64,000 nucleotides of DNA from Planctomycetota bacterium (GTDB lineage Bacteria > Planctomycetota > UBA1135 > GCA-002686595). A program made the position numbers and the translations under genes. The DNA lies in assembly GCA_016779205.1 (NCBI GenBank), contig JADHOC010000022.1:26233-90232 (forward strand), written 5' to 3'. Positions 44,615-52,908 of this stretch are shown one piece after another; the first letter of the stretch is position 1, and each line of letters opens with the position of its first letter. The notes below the pieces were generated by a model. The model ran no database searches. It was not told the DNA's origin and saw only the letters and a list, made by a program, of their open reading frames with translations.

Positions 44615-46696
44615 TCAGAGGTAGACGTTCTCAACGTACTCCCCCACCATCCGGTGGGTGTTGAACTGGCCGGGGATCGTCACGAGCGAGCGGCGGGCCC
44701 GCTCCATCCAGCGGCGCGGCATCCCGGCCTTGTCCCGGTCGAAGAACTCGGGCACGAGCTCACGCTCGAGGAGCTCCACGAGCGCGTCCGCGTCGTAGGC
44801 GTCCTGCTTGCGGCGGCTCTTGAACTCGCTGCCGTCGCCGATGGCCCAGCCGTTCTCGCCGTCGAAGCCCTCGGGCCACCAGCCGTCGAGGATCGAGGCG
44901 TTCAGGCCGCCGTGCAGGGGCGGCTTCATGCCGCTGGTCCCGCTGGCCTCGTTGGGGCGGATGGGGTTGTTGAGCCAGACGTCGCAGCCGCTGGTGAGGA
45001 TGCGCCCCACCTGCATGTCGTACTCCTCGAGCAGCGCGACCCTGCCCTTGAAGCCCGCCTTGCGAGCCTGGGTGTGGATGATCTGCGCGAGCTCCTGCCC
45101 CCCCTCGTCCCGGGGGTGTGCCTTGCCTGCGAACACGAGCTGCACCGGCCGGTCGGGGTCACCCAGGAGCGCGGCGAGGCGCTTGGCCTCCTTGAAGATC
45201 AGCGGCGCGCGCTTGTAGGTGGCGAAGCGTCGCGCGAAGCCGAGGGTCAGCGCGTCCTCGTCGAAGGCGCGGTACGCCTCGGCCACGGCCGCCGCCCCCT
45301 CGCCGCGCCGCGCCGCCTGACGCGCGAGGCGGGTCCGAACGAAGTGCACCAGTCGGCTGCGGAGCGTCTTGCGGAGCTCCCAGAGGGCCTCGAGGGGGAT
45401 CTTGGACGCCCTCTTCCAGGGGTCGTCGTCCGGCCCCATGCCGTTCCACTTGACCTTGAGGTAGCGGCGATAGAGCTCGTCCGCCTCCGGCGCGAGCCAG
45501 GTCCGCGCGTGGATGCCGTTGGTCACGTGCCCGATGGGCACGTCCGCGACCTCTTCCACGTCAAAGACCCCCTTCCACATCTCCCGGCTCACGTGACCGT
45601 GCAGCTCCGCCACGCCGTTCACGTTTCGCGCCGTGTTGAGGCCAAGCACCGTCATGCAGACCGGCTCGAGACGATCCCCGGGGTTCTCGCGGCCCAGGTC
45701 AGCGAACGCCTCCGCGCTGAGGCCCAACTCCTTGAGGATCGGGCGCAGGTACTTGCCCACGTCCTTCGCGCCGTAGCGGTCATGCCCCGCGGGCACGGGC
45801 GTGTGGGTCGTGAAGACCGTGCTCTCGCGGACCGCCGCGAACGCCGCGTCATAGCTCTTGCCGCGGGCCATCATCGCGCGCATGCGCTCCACCGCGGCGA
45901 AGGCCGCGTGGCCCTCGTTGAGGTGGACGACCGTGGGCTTGAAGCGCATGGCCTCGAGGGCCCGGGCGCCCCCCACTCCCAGCAGGACCTGCTGGCGAAG
46001 GCGCAGGTCCGGCTCTCCCTTGTAGAGACCCTCGGTCAGCTGGCGGTGGGCCTTGGGCTCACCCTCGATGTCCGCGTCCAGCAGGTACAGGGAGACCCGC
46101 CCCACCTGCTGCTTCCAGATCTTGGCCCGGACCATCTTCCCACCGATGGGGCATTGGACCTCCTTGCCCGTGTCGACGATCGGCAGGTCGCCGAACTCCA
46201 CCGTCGGGTAGAGCACGCGGGTCGACCCGTCGCCGCGCAGCTCCTGGATGTAGTAGCCGTGGCGGTAAAGGAGCCCGACGCCGACGAAGGGGATGCCGAG
46301 GTCGGAGGCGGACTTCACGTGGTCCCCCGCGAGGACGCCGAGGCCGCCCGAGTACTGCTGGAGGCTCTCGTGGATCGCGAACTCGCTGCAGAAGTACGCG
46401 ACCTTGAGGCCGGGGTTGCGCGGGGCCATCTTCCGCTCGAACCAGGTCTTGGCGCCGTAGTAGTCCGCGCCGGCCTTCTCCGCCGCGTCGAGGAGCTTGA
46501 CGAACTCTTCGTCGGCGGCGCAGGCGTCCAGGCGGGCCGCGGGGACGCGCCGCAGGGTCTCCAGGGGGGCGTGCTGGGTCGCCTCCCACTGCAGGGGATC
46601 CAGCGCGGCGAACACGGCCTGGGTGGTCGGGCACCACGACCAGCGGAGGTCGAGGGCGAGGGCGGAGAGGCGCTTGGCGAGGGCTTTTGTCTTCAT
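44615..46696 (-). CDS. glgP: Alpha-glucan (glycogen/maltodextrin) phosphorylase
   Basis: A 693-residue member of the shorter GT35 alpha-glucan phosphorylase group, with an N-terminal DUF3417-like part (LALDLRWSWCPTTQAVF). It cleaves alpha-1,4-glucan with phosphate to glucose-1-phosphate (EC 2.4.1.1). The PLP-binding Lys is K591 in EASGTSGMKPPLHGG, followed by NASILDGWWPEGFDGENGWAIG. Other conserved parts are YFCSEFAIHESLQQYSGGLG, VHLNEGHAAFAAVERM and THTPVPAGHDRY. Its ATG overlaps the end of malQ by 4 bp, so it is the last gene of an amylase-malQ-glgP operon that degrades alpha-glucans. Confidence 0.95.
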   Translation of the reverse strand: MKTKALAKRLSALALDLRWSWCPTTQAVFAALDPLQWEATQHAPLETLRRVPAARLDACAADEEFVKLLDAAEKAGADYYGAKTWFERKMAPRNPGLKVAYFCSEFAIHESLQQYSGGLGVLAGDHVKSASDLGIPFVGVGLLYRHGYYIQELRGDGSTRVLYPTVEFGDLPIVDTGKEVQCPIGGKMVRAKIWKQQVGRVSLYLLDADIEGEPKAHRQLTEGLYKGEPDLRLRQQVLLGVGGARALEAMRFKPTVVHLNEGHAAFAAVERMRAMMARGKSYDAAFAAVRESTVFTTHTPVPAGHDRYGAKDVGKYLRPILKELGLSAEAFADLGRENPGDRLEPVCMTVLGLNTARNVNGVAELHGHVSREMWKGVFDVEEVADVPIGHVTNGIHARTWLAPEADELYRRYLKVKWNGMGPDDDPWKRASKIPLEALWELRKTLRSRLVHFVRTRLARQAARRGEGAAAVAEAYRAFDEDALTLGFARRFATYKRAPLIFKEAKRLAALLGDPDRPVQLVFAGKAHPRDEGGQELAQIIHTQARKAGFKGRVALLEEYDMQVGRILTSGCDVWLNNPIRPNEASGTSGMKPPLHGGLNASILDGWWPEGFDGENGWAIGDGSEFKSRRKQDAYDADALVELLERELVPEFFDRDKAGMPRRWMERARRSLVTIPGQFNTHRMVGEYVENVYL

Positions 46697-48108
46697 CGAT
46701 CCGCCAACCGGTCGGTGGCGTCAAGGAGTTCATGGAGTTGACGCGCGCGTGCCGCGGAGAGGTCGCGGCGCGAGACGCGCCAGGCCCAGTTACCGGAGGG
46801 CGTGCCGGGTGTGTTCATGCGGGAGGCGCGGCCGAGGCCGAGGACATCCTGGAGCTGGAAGAGCGCGGTGTGGGCGCCGGTGGCGCACGCGGTTCGGACC
46901 ATGTCCATCCCGACCGTCGGACCGCCGCCGCCCGTGGCGGCTCGAAAGCGCCGCCTCGTCGCGGGGTCGGCGCTGCGCCACCACCCCACGCAGGTGTCGT
47001 TGTCGTGGGTCGCCGGGTAGACGACCGAGTCGGGGCCGATGGCATGGGGCGCGTGGAAGGACCCCGGGCCGAAGCCCCACTGGAGGATCCGCATCCCCGG
47101 TAGGCCGAAGCGGTCCCGCAGCTCGTGGACCTCAGGCGTCACCGAGCCCAGGTCCTCTGCGATCAGGGGGAGGCCGCCGAGCTCGTCCTCCACGGCCTCG
47201 AGCAGCTCCTCCCCGGGGGTCTCCACCCAGGCGCCGTCGCGGGCGTTGGCGGCCCCGGCGGGCACCTCCCAGGCGTTGCGAAAGCCGATGAAGTGGTCGA
47301 TCCGGAGCGCCTCGAAGAGCTCCATCTGCCGGCGCATGCGAGCGCGCCACCAGCCGAAGCCCTCGGCCCGGTGGGCCGCCCAGTCGTAGTGGGGATGACC
47401 CCAGAGCTGACCGTCCTCGTTCATGGAGTCCGGGGGGCACCCGGTGAGCACGAGGGGGTCGCCGTCCGCGTCGAGCCGGAAGAGCTCGGGGCGGGCCCCC
47501 ACGTCGACCGAGTCAAGCGCCACGAAGATGGGCGCGTCGCCCATGAGCAGCACCCCGCGATCCCTGGCATAGGTGCGCAGGGCGTCCCACTGGCGGCTCA
47601 GCTGGAACTGGAGGAACCGGGCGAGGTCGGCCTCCTCCGCGCTGGCCCCACCGGCCACGCAGAAGGGCTCGAGCCAGTCGGCCTCGCGGGCGCAGAAGCG
47701 CTCGAAGGCCGCGCGCTGGCGGCGGCGGGCCCGCCACGTCCCGAAGGCCCTTGCGAGCCGCGGGGTCTTGAACCGTCGGGCCTGCGCGTATCGCACCTTG
47801 CCCTCCCGTAGTTCCCGCGGCCCTGCGAGGTCCGCGCGGTCGAGGAGCCCCTCATCCGCGAGCCGCTCGAGGGAGAGGTAGAGCGGCTCGGAGGCGAACG
47901 CCGAGCTGGAGGCGTAGGGCGAGTTGCCCGGGCCGAGGGGGACGACGGGGAGCATCTGCCACCAGGTCACCCCCGCGCGCGCGAGCCAGTCCACGAAGCG
48001 GTACGCCTCGGGGCCGAGGTCGCCGATGCCGTGCCGCGAGGGCAGGGACGCCAGCGGCATGAGCACCCCCGCGGCGCGGGGAAACAGATCGGTGAAGGAC
48101 CCGCTCAT
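46693..48108 (-). CDS. malQ: 4-alpha-glucanotransferase (amylomaltase)
   Basis: A 471-residue GH77 enzyme that moves maltosyl units between 1,4-glucans (EC 2.4.1.25). The N-terminus has the typical MALQ opening RAAGVLMPLASLPSRHGIGDLGPEAYRF (in parts). The catalytic residues sit in ALRIDHFIGFRNAWEVPAG (nucleophile Asp), LIAEDLGSVTPEV (acid Glu) and YPATHDNDTCVGWW (Asp). Length is that of short bacterial amylomaltases. It starts 6 bp after the amylase gene and overlaps glgP by 4 bp. Confidence 0.95.
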   Translation of the reverse strand: MSGSFTDLFPRAAGVLMPLASLPSRHGIGDLGPEAYRFVDWLARAGVTWWQMLPVVPLGPGNSPYASSSAFASEPLYLSLERLADEGLLDRADLAGPRELREGKVRYAQARRFKTPRLARAFGTWRARRRQRAAFERFCAREADWLEPFCVAGGASAEEADLARFLQFQLSRQWDALRTYARDRGVLLMGDAPIFVALDSVDVGARPELFRLDADGDPLVLTGCPPDSMNEDGQLWGHPHYDWAAHRAEGFGWWRARMRRQMELFEALRIDHFIGFRNAWEVPAGAANARDGAWVETPGEELLEAVEDELGGLPLIAEDLGSVTPEVHELRDRFGLPGMRILQWGFGPGSFHAPHAIGPDSVVYPATHDNDTCVGWWRSADPATRRRFRAATGGGGPTVGMDMVRTACATGAHTALFQLQDVLGLGRASRMNTPGTPSGNWAWRVSRRDLSAARARQLHELLDATDRLADR

Positions 48109-48114
48109 GGGAGA

Positions 48115-50571
48115 TCAGCTACCCGGAGCTGTCCAGCGCCAGACGCGGCCGGCGATCGGGCCCACCGCCATCTTGGAGCCGTCGCGCTCCTCCCCATCCG
48201 GCGCCTCTCCGAAGACGGGCGACCACGATCCGCCCCTGGCCGGAGGCGTGAAGCTCGCGGCCCCGGATCCAGCGTTGAGCGCCACCAGGAGCACCTCGTC
48301 CCCAAGCGTCCGCAGGAAGACCCAGAGGTCTTGGTCGTCGTCAGCGAGGTGGGTCTTGAAGCCGCCGACCCGCAGCGCCTCGTGCTCCCGGCGCAGGGCG
48401 ATCGCCCCGCGGTAGAACGCGTGGTGATCCTCCATGATGAAGTTCTGCTCGGGCCGGTCGTAGGGGCCGAGGTCGGCCCAGAGCATCGGCTTTCGATTGG
48501 TCGGGTCGTCGGCGCCCCACATGCCGACCTCATCCCCGTAGTAAATCATCGGCGCGCCGACGTAGGTCATCTGGGCGAGGGCCACCAGCCGCTGGCGCTG
48601 GAAGTGAACCTCGTCCGGCCGGCCGCTGTTGTAGTCGTCACGGCGCTGCACCTGGTTGCTCCGGTCGTAGGGCCGGTCGCGGTTGAGGAGCATGGACGCG
48701 ATGCGGTCGGTGTCGTGGCTCCCGACCAGGTTCATCAGGGCGTAGGTGGCCTCGTCCGGGTAGGCGAGGCGCAGCTCCGCGAGGCGCGCGTCGAGCGCGG
48801 ACACCGAGAGCTTGCGCTCGACGTTCCCCACCCACGCGACGACGGGGTCCGCGAAGCGGTAGTTCATCACCGCGTCGAAGTGCTTGCCCCCGAGCCACTC
48901 GTCGGCCCGGTGCCAGATCTCACCGGAGATGAAGGCGTCGGGGTTTAGGGACTTGACGAGGGTGCGCCACTCCTCCCAGAAGCCCGCGGGGAGCTCCATC
49001 GGGACGTCGAGGCGCCAGCCGTCGATCCCGTCCGAGGGGTCCCCGTCGCCGTCCGGGTCCATCCAGCGGCGGGTCACCGCGAAGAGGTGTTCCTTCACCG
49101 CGGCCGACGCCAGCCCGCCCCCCTCCTTGGCGAAGACCGGCAGGTCGCCAAAACCCGCCCAGCCCACGTACTCGAACGGCTCCCAGGAGCGGATCTGGAA
49201 CCAGTCCGCGAAGCGTGAGGCCTCCCGGTGCTCCTGGACGTCCTGGAAGGCGGGGTGGGCGACGCCGACGTGATTGAAGACGGCGTCCAGCACGACCCGC
49301 AGGCCGCGGCTCTTGCACGTGGCAAGGAAGTCGAGGAAGAGACGGTCGGACGGGGTCCACGTCCAAGACTCGGGGTCGAGCAGGTCCTCGCCGGCCGTGG
49401 CCTCCTCGTAGTCCTCTCCTGCGCCGAGCCCCGTGTCCACGTGACGGAAGTCGGTGGCGTTGTACTTGTGGGGTCCCGCGGCCTGGAAGATCGGGTTGAG
49501 GTAGATCGCCGTGACGCCGAGCTCCACCAGGTGGTCCAGCTGCTCCTCGATGCCGGCCAGGTCCCCGCCGTACATGCGCTGGTACACGTAGTACTCCCAG
49601 AACGTCTGGCCGTCGGCGCCTTCCCACTCCGCCGGCTCCGTCCACTCGCTCGTCCAGGCTCGGACGGGCTCGGGGTCGTTCGAGACGTCGCCGTTGCGGA
49701 AGCGCTCGGGGAAGATCTGGTACCAGATCGCGTTCTTCGCCCAGTCGGGGGTCTCCAGCGTGGCGTAGGCCGCCGGGTCGTAGTCGTGGACCCTGGGGTC
49801 CGCGACGCAGAGCGACTCCGTCTCCAGCCCGAAGGTGTAGCGGGCCGGCTCCTCGGCTCGGTCCATGTCGACCTGCCAGAACTGGAACGGGTCAGGGGAG
49901 GGCACGCGCTCCATATGATAGATCGCCCCTCCATCCACGAGCAGCGACACCCCGGTCACGTCCCCCGCGAGGGTGCGGTAACGCGCGCGCCACTGGCCAC
50001 CGGGGAGGCGATGGAGGTAGAGCGGCTCCTCGGGGTCGTGGGTCAGACCCTCGGTTCGGATGCCACCCACGGAGGGTCCGAGGTCCAGCCCGTCGGGCTG
50101 GCCGAGGGATCCGAGGCGGAGGATCGAGTTGCACGACTCGAACCCATCGTCCTCGGCCTCGGCGTTGGTCGGGTCGGGGACCCACTCCCGCCCGTCGAGG
50201 CAGAACTTGTAGCGGTAGGCCCCGCTGCGGAGGCTGACCTCCGCCCGCCAGCGCCCGTCGGCGGCGCGCTCCATCGGCGCCGCCTCGAGGTTCCACCCGT
50301 TGAAGTCCCCCGCGAGGGAGACCCGCTCCGCGTCGCGGTCGGAGGCCAGGGTGAAGACCACGCGCCAGCGGCCGGCCCCCGGCTCCTCGTCCACCTCGAC
50401 GGACTCGGGCAGGCGTCCGGCCTGCCCCAGACCGATGTCGATCTGCTCGAGCCCCGGCCACGCCTCGACGTCCGCCGAGTCGGCCTCGCGGGTCGCGCCG
50501 GACTCACCCTCGAAGCGCAGCGTGAGCGCCGCGAGGAGGAGGACGCAGAGGATGAGGAAGGGCAGAAGCAA
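48115..50571 (-). CDS. Exported GH13 alpha-amylase / neopullulanase-like glycosidase
   Basis: About 818 residues if translation starts at the TTG at 50571, which would place a strong hydrophobic leader first (LLLPFLILCVLLLAALTLRF). The frame is open back to 50847 but those residues look non-coding; the start is uncertain. An N-terminal CBM48/E-set domain (VSLAGDFNGWNLEAAPM then YRYKFCLDGREWVPDP) and a second E-set domain come before the GH13 barrel. The four GH13 regions are present: VVLDAVFNHVG, DGWRLDVPMEL (nucleophile Asp), AFISGEIWH (acid Glu) and LVGSHDTDRI. The layout resembles neopullulanase/cyclomaltodextrinase but with an export signal, so it likely attacks external or periplasmic alpha-glucans. 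First gene of the amylase-malQ-glgP operon. Confidence 0.88.
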   Translation of the reverse strand: MLLPFLILCVLLLAALTLRFEGESGATREADSADVEAWPGLEQIDIGLGQAGRLPESVEVDEEPGAGRWRVVFTLASDRDAERVSLAGDFNGWNLEAAPMERAADGRWRAEVSLRSGAYRYKFCLDGREWVPDPTNAEAEDDGFESCNSILRLGSLGQPDGLDLGPSVGGIRTEGLTHDPEEPLYLHRLPGGQWRARYRTLAGDVTGVSLLVDGGAIYHMERVPSPDPFQFWQVDMDRAEEPARYTFGLETESLCVADPRVHDYDPAAYATLETPDWAKNAIWYQIFPERFRNGDVSNDPEPVRAWTSEWTEPAEWEGADGQTFWEYYVYQRMYGGDLAGIEEQLDHLVELGVTAIYLNPIFQAAGPHKYNATDFRHVDTGLGAGEDYEEATAGEDLLDPESWTWTPSDRLFLDFLATCKSRGLRVVLDAVFNHVGVAHPAFQDVQEHREASRFADWFQIRSWEPFEYVGWAGFGDLPVFAKEGGGLASAAVKEHLFAVTRRWMDPDGDGDPSDGIDGWRLDVPMELPAGFWEEWRTLVKSLNPDAFISGEIWHRADEWLGGKHFDAVMNYRFADPVVAWVGNVERKLSVSALDARLAELRLAYPDEATYALMNLVGSHDTDRIASMLLNRDRPYDRSNQVQRRDDYNSGRPDEVHFQRQRLVALAQMTYVGAPMIYYGDEVGMWGADDPTNRKPMLWADLGPYDRPEQNFIMEDHHAFYRGAIALRREHEALRVGGFKTHLADDDQDLWVFLRTLGDEVLLVALNAGSGAASFTPPARGGSWSPVFGEAPDGEERDGSKMAVGPIAGRVWRWTAPGS

Positions 50572-50763
50572 GGGAAGCAGGCAGTCGGGGAAGGGGGCCA
50601 GCGCTCGATGCCATCGAGCGCGGCCTGGGATGGTGCCGAGAGGGAGGGCGACCTCCTCGCTACATCGGCTGGAATGCCCCCTGAGCGGCACTCCGGGGGC
50701 CAAGAACTTCTGTTCTCCTCTCCGGCTCGGATCCACCGGACCGGTGCCCACGAAGACGGCGCC

Positions 50764-51228
50764 GTGGGGACCGAGAGCGAGAAGGGCCACGGGGCGAGGC
50801 CAGACCCCGACCGGATCAGGAGCTCCGCGCTCCGGGGGGTGTGGCAATCCAGCGCAGCCCTCGCCGCCGCGCTGGCCCTGCTGGCCTGGAACGCCCCCTC
50901 ATGGACGGGCGACCCCCGGGCGGCGATCCTGCCCGGCGCGCCAGGCGCGGTGATGGGCCTGCTCTTTGTCCTGGGAGCGAGGCCTGCCCGTCGGCGGGCC
51001 GCCATGGTCCTCGCGACCACGACAGCGGGGTTTCTTGCCCTCGCCACCGTCGCGAGCGTGGGCTCGATCTCCCTCCTCGGGACGGAGAGAGGTCCAGCGG
51101 TGGCCTTCCAGCTCGCCTGCCTGGCGACCTCGGCCGCCTTCCTGGCCCGCTCCGCCCCGGCCTGGCGGCGGGTCAACGCCGACGGAGACCAGGCGGAGCA
51201 GCTGCTCCGCATGTACGACGAGCTCTGA
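50764..51228 (+). CDS. Small hydrophobic membrane protein, unknown function
   Basis: A candidate gene of about 154 codons from GTG 50764 (a later GTG at 50839 is also possible). The translation has three or four hydrophobic segments (SSAALAAALALLAWNAP; ILPGAPGAVMGLLFVLG; VLATTTAGFLALATVASVGS; AVAFQLACLATSAAFLA) separated by Arg-rich turns, and a hydrophilic C-terminus DGDQAEQLLRMYDEL. This pattern is what a real small membrane protein shows and is unlike antisense shadows nearby. It is divergent from the amylase gene. A perfect 18-bp inverted repeat follows directly after its stop. No family is recognised. Confidence 0.5.
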   Translation: MGTESEKGHGARPDPDRIRSSALRGVWQSSAALAAALALLAWNAPSWTGDPRAAILPGAPGAVMGLLFVLGARPARRRAAMVLATTTAGFLALATVASVGSISLLGTERGPAVAFQLACLATSAAFLARSAPAWRRVNADGDQAEQLLRMYDEL

Positions 51229-51234
51229 CGGGCG

Positions 51235-51273
51235 GGGTGGCCATATGTCCCAGATTGGGACATATGGCCACCC
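51235..51273. repeat. Perfect 18-bp inverted repeat with 3-nt spacer
   Basis: GGGTGGCCATATGTCCCA (51235-51252) and TGGGACATATGGCCACCC (51256-51273) are exact reverse complements around GAT. It starts 7 bp after the stop of the small membrane protein gene. Each arm contains the palindrome CATATG. There is no U-tract on either strand. It may be a terminator, a transcript-stabilising hairpin or a mobile repeat copy. Confidence 0.95.
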
Positions 51274-51442
51274 GAGGCGGTCCCAAGGACCCCCAGAGGG
51301 CCCCCAGCCCCGGTGGCGAGCCCCGGGCCAAACGCCGTCCGCGGCCCACCGTTTCCCGGAAATGGGCCTGAGGCTCCGGCGCTCGGACGTCCGAAATGGA
51401 GATAGGGCCAGAGGGCCCGGAGAGTTCCCCTTGGCCGATTTC

Positions 51443-52072
51443 ATGTCCCGCTCGGTGGCCCGTCCCACGGTCCACGCCCCCGATGCCCCCCGTCACGTGA
51501 TCGACGTGATGGAGACGTGGATCGAGCGGACCGCCGCGCGCGGCCAGCCCTTCGAGGACGGTGATGAGTTCCGCCTGGGCTTCATCTGGTTCCGCATCGC
51601 CGACGACCACAAGGGCCTCCGGGTGACCGCCCCCAGGGTCGGCGACCCCGCGCTGATCTACACGGACGACTGCTCGGAGGCGCTCCGGCTGGTCGCCATG
51701 CAGCGCAAGATGCTCGAGCGCTTCGGGCCCGAGGCTGGCCTCTGCAACTGCAGGCAGACGGTGCTGATCGTCCGAGACCTCGACGAGTGCCAGACGACGT
51801 TCATCGACCGCCTCGCGGGCGAGATGGGCGACCGCTCCGGCTGGTACATCGGCGCCCACGACTCCAAGCTCGACGTCGCCGCGCCCGAGAACCTGAAGCT
51901 GGTGAGCCTGTGGACCATCATGAGCAGGCGCCCCGAGATCGCGCCCTACCTGCTGCTCCCCACCGGGTGGCAGGTCTCCTTCGCCAGCGGCGCGGTGGTG
52001 ATGCAGGACCGGCAGGTGGCCCCTCCCGTCAGCGGCGCTGAAGGGGTCGGCCAGCTCCCCAGGAGCGCTTGA
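51443..52072 (+). CDS. Imm33/DUF2185-like protein
   Basis: A 209-residue soluble protein; ATG 51443 begins MSRSVARPTVHAPDAPRH. The N-terminal half (WIERTAARGQPFEDGDEFRLGFIWFRI) is not recognised. The second half, from VLIVRDLDECQTTFIDRLAG through SGWYIGAHDSKLDVAAPENL to LLPTGWQVSFASGAVVMQD, resembles the Imm33/DUF2185 fold, in which a leading strand is followed by an SGW motif and a final LPxGxxV strand. Some Imm33 proteins are immunity proteins for polymorphic toxins, others are stand-alone housekeeping proteins. No toxin or delivery gene is adjacent, so an immunity role is doubtful. Weak similarity by eye only. Confidence 0.55.
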   Translation: MSRSVARPTVHAPDAPRHVIDVMETWIERTAARGQPFEDGDEFRLGFIWFRIADDHKGLRVTAPRVGDPALIYTDDCSEALRLVAMQRKMLERFGPEAGLCNCRQTVLIVRDLDECQTTFIDRLAGEMGDRSGWYIGAHDSKLDVAAPENLKLVSLWTIMSRRPEIAPYLLLPTGWQVSFASGAVVMQDRQVAPPVSGAEGVGQLPRSA

Positions 52073-52099
52073 GCTCGTCGGCCCACCTGCGGGTCGCGC

Positions 52100-52753
52100 C
52101 TACTCCTCGCTGAGCCTCCAGAGGACCCACGATGCCACGGACCTCAACGGCGCCCAACGCTCGCCGCGCTCCGCGAGCTCCCGCGGCTTCGGCCGGTCCT
52201 CCAGCCCCTCCAGGCGACGCAGCCCTTCCTGCAGCCCGAGATCCCCCGGGGCCAGGACGTCGAGTCGCCCGAGCCGGAACATCAGGAACATCTGCGCGGT
52301 CCACGGGCCGATGCCACGCACCTCCACCAGCCGCTCCACGACCTCGTCGTCGGGTAGGCGCGCGATCGAAGCAAGCGGTAGCGCGCCACGCTGCACGCGG
52401 TCGCCCAGGTCACGGAGCGCCGCGAGCTTGGCCGCCGAGAGGCCCGCGCCCCGGAGCACGCCATCCGGCAGGTCATCGATCTCCTCGGGCCTCGGGAAGC
52501 GCCTTCCGGGGGTGAGGTCCCTGACGCGGTCGTGGATCGTGCGCGCCGCGGCCCCGGCCAGCTGCTGGTAGATGATCGATCGCGCGAGCGCATGGAAGTG
52601 AGACCCCGCCTGACCAGGAGTCGGGAATCCGGGGAACGGCGCCAGCCGGCGTCGGGCCTTCCCGAGCAGGGGGTCCCGGCGATCCAGGCTCCTGAGGGCG
52701 GAGGCGGACGGGGAGCCCGTGGCAGGGGCGTCCTTGCGGCTGGGATGGGGCAT
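52100..52753 (-). CDS. DNA-3-methyladenine glycosylase (AlkA/HhH-GPD type)
   Basis: A 217-residue base-excision repair enzyme (EC 3.2.2.21) that removes alkylated purines. The ATG at 52753 (MPHPSRKDAP) is taken. An AlkA-like opening FHALARSIIYQQLAGAAART leads to the helix-hairpin-helix LVEVRGIGPWTAQMFLMF and the catalytic Asp D171 in DVLAPGDLGLQEG. Length matches the short glycosylase subgroup (yeast MAG/Bacillus AlkA core). It is convergent with the Imm33-like gene (27 bp) and divergent from a lipoprotein gene. CAGAAT lies 6 bp before the ATG and could be a -10 element of a leaderless transcript. Confidence 0.92.
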   Translation of the reverse strand: MPHPSRKDAPATGSPSASALRSLDRRDPLLGKARRRLAPFPGFPTPGQAGSHFHALARSIIYQQLAGAAARTIHDRVRDLTPGRRFPRPEEIDDLPDGVLRGAGLSAAKLAALRDLGDRVQRGALPLASIARLPDDEVVERLVEVRGIGPWTAQMFLMFRLGRLDVLAPGDLGLQEGLRRLEGLEDRPKPRELAERGERWAPLRSVASWVLWRLSEE

Positions 52754-52908
52754 CGTCCCATTCTGCCTCTGGCGTCTGCCCTGAATGGGGATTTTGCGAC
52801 ATCGAACCGCGCGCGACCTCAAGACCACCTCGCGGGAGTTTCGAGGAGACCCGATCGGTGCCCCTGCCAGGGCACACCCGGCCAGGAGCGGCCAGCGAGG
52901 AGACGGAG

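Noticed and set aside
41612..46741. 1709-codon plus-strand ORF across the cytochrome and glgP genes
   Set aside because: It spans two unrelated minus-strand genes and the gap between them and has no recognisable domain, so it is an antisense shadow.
51443..52072. Toxin-immunity locus
   Set aside because: Only a weak Imm33-like match and no toxin, secretion or phage gene within the neighbourhood.
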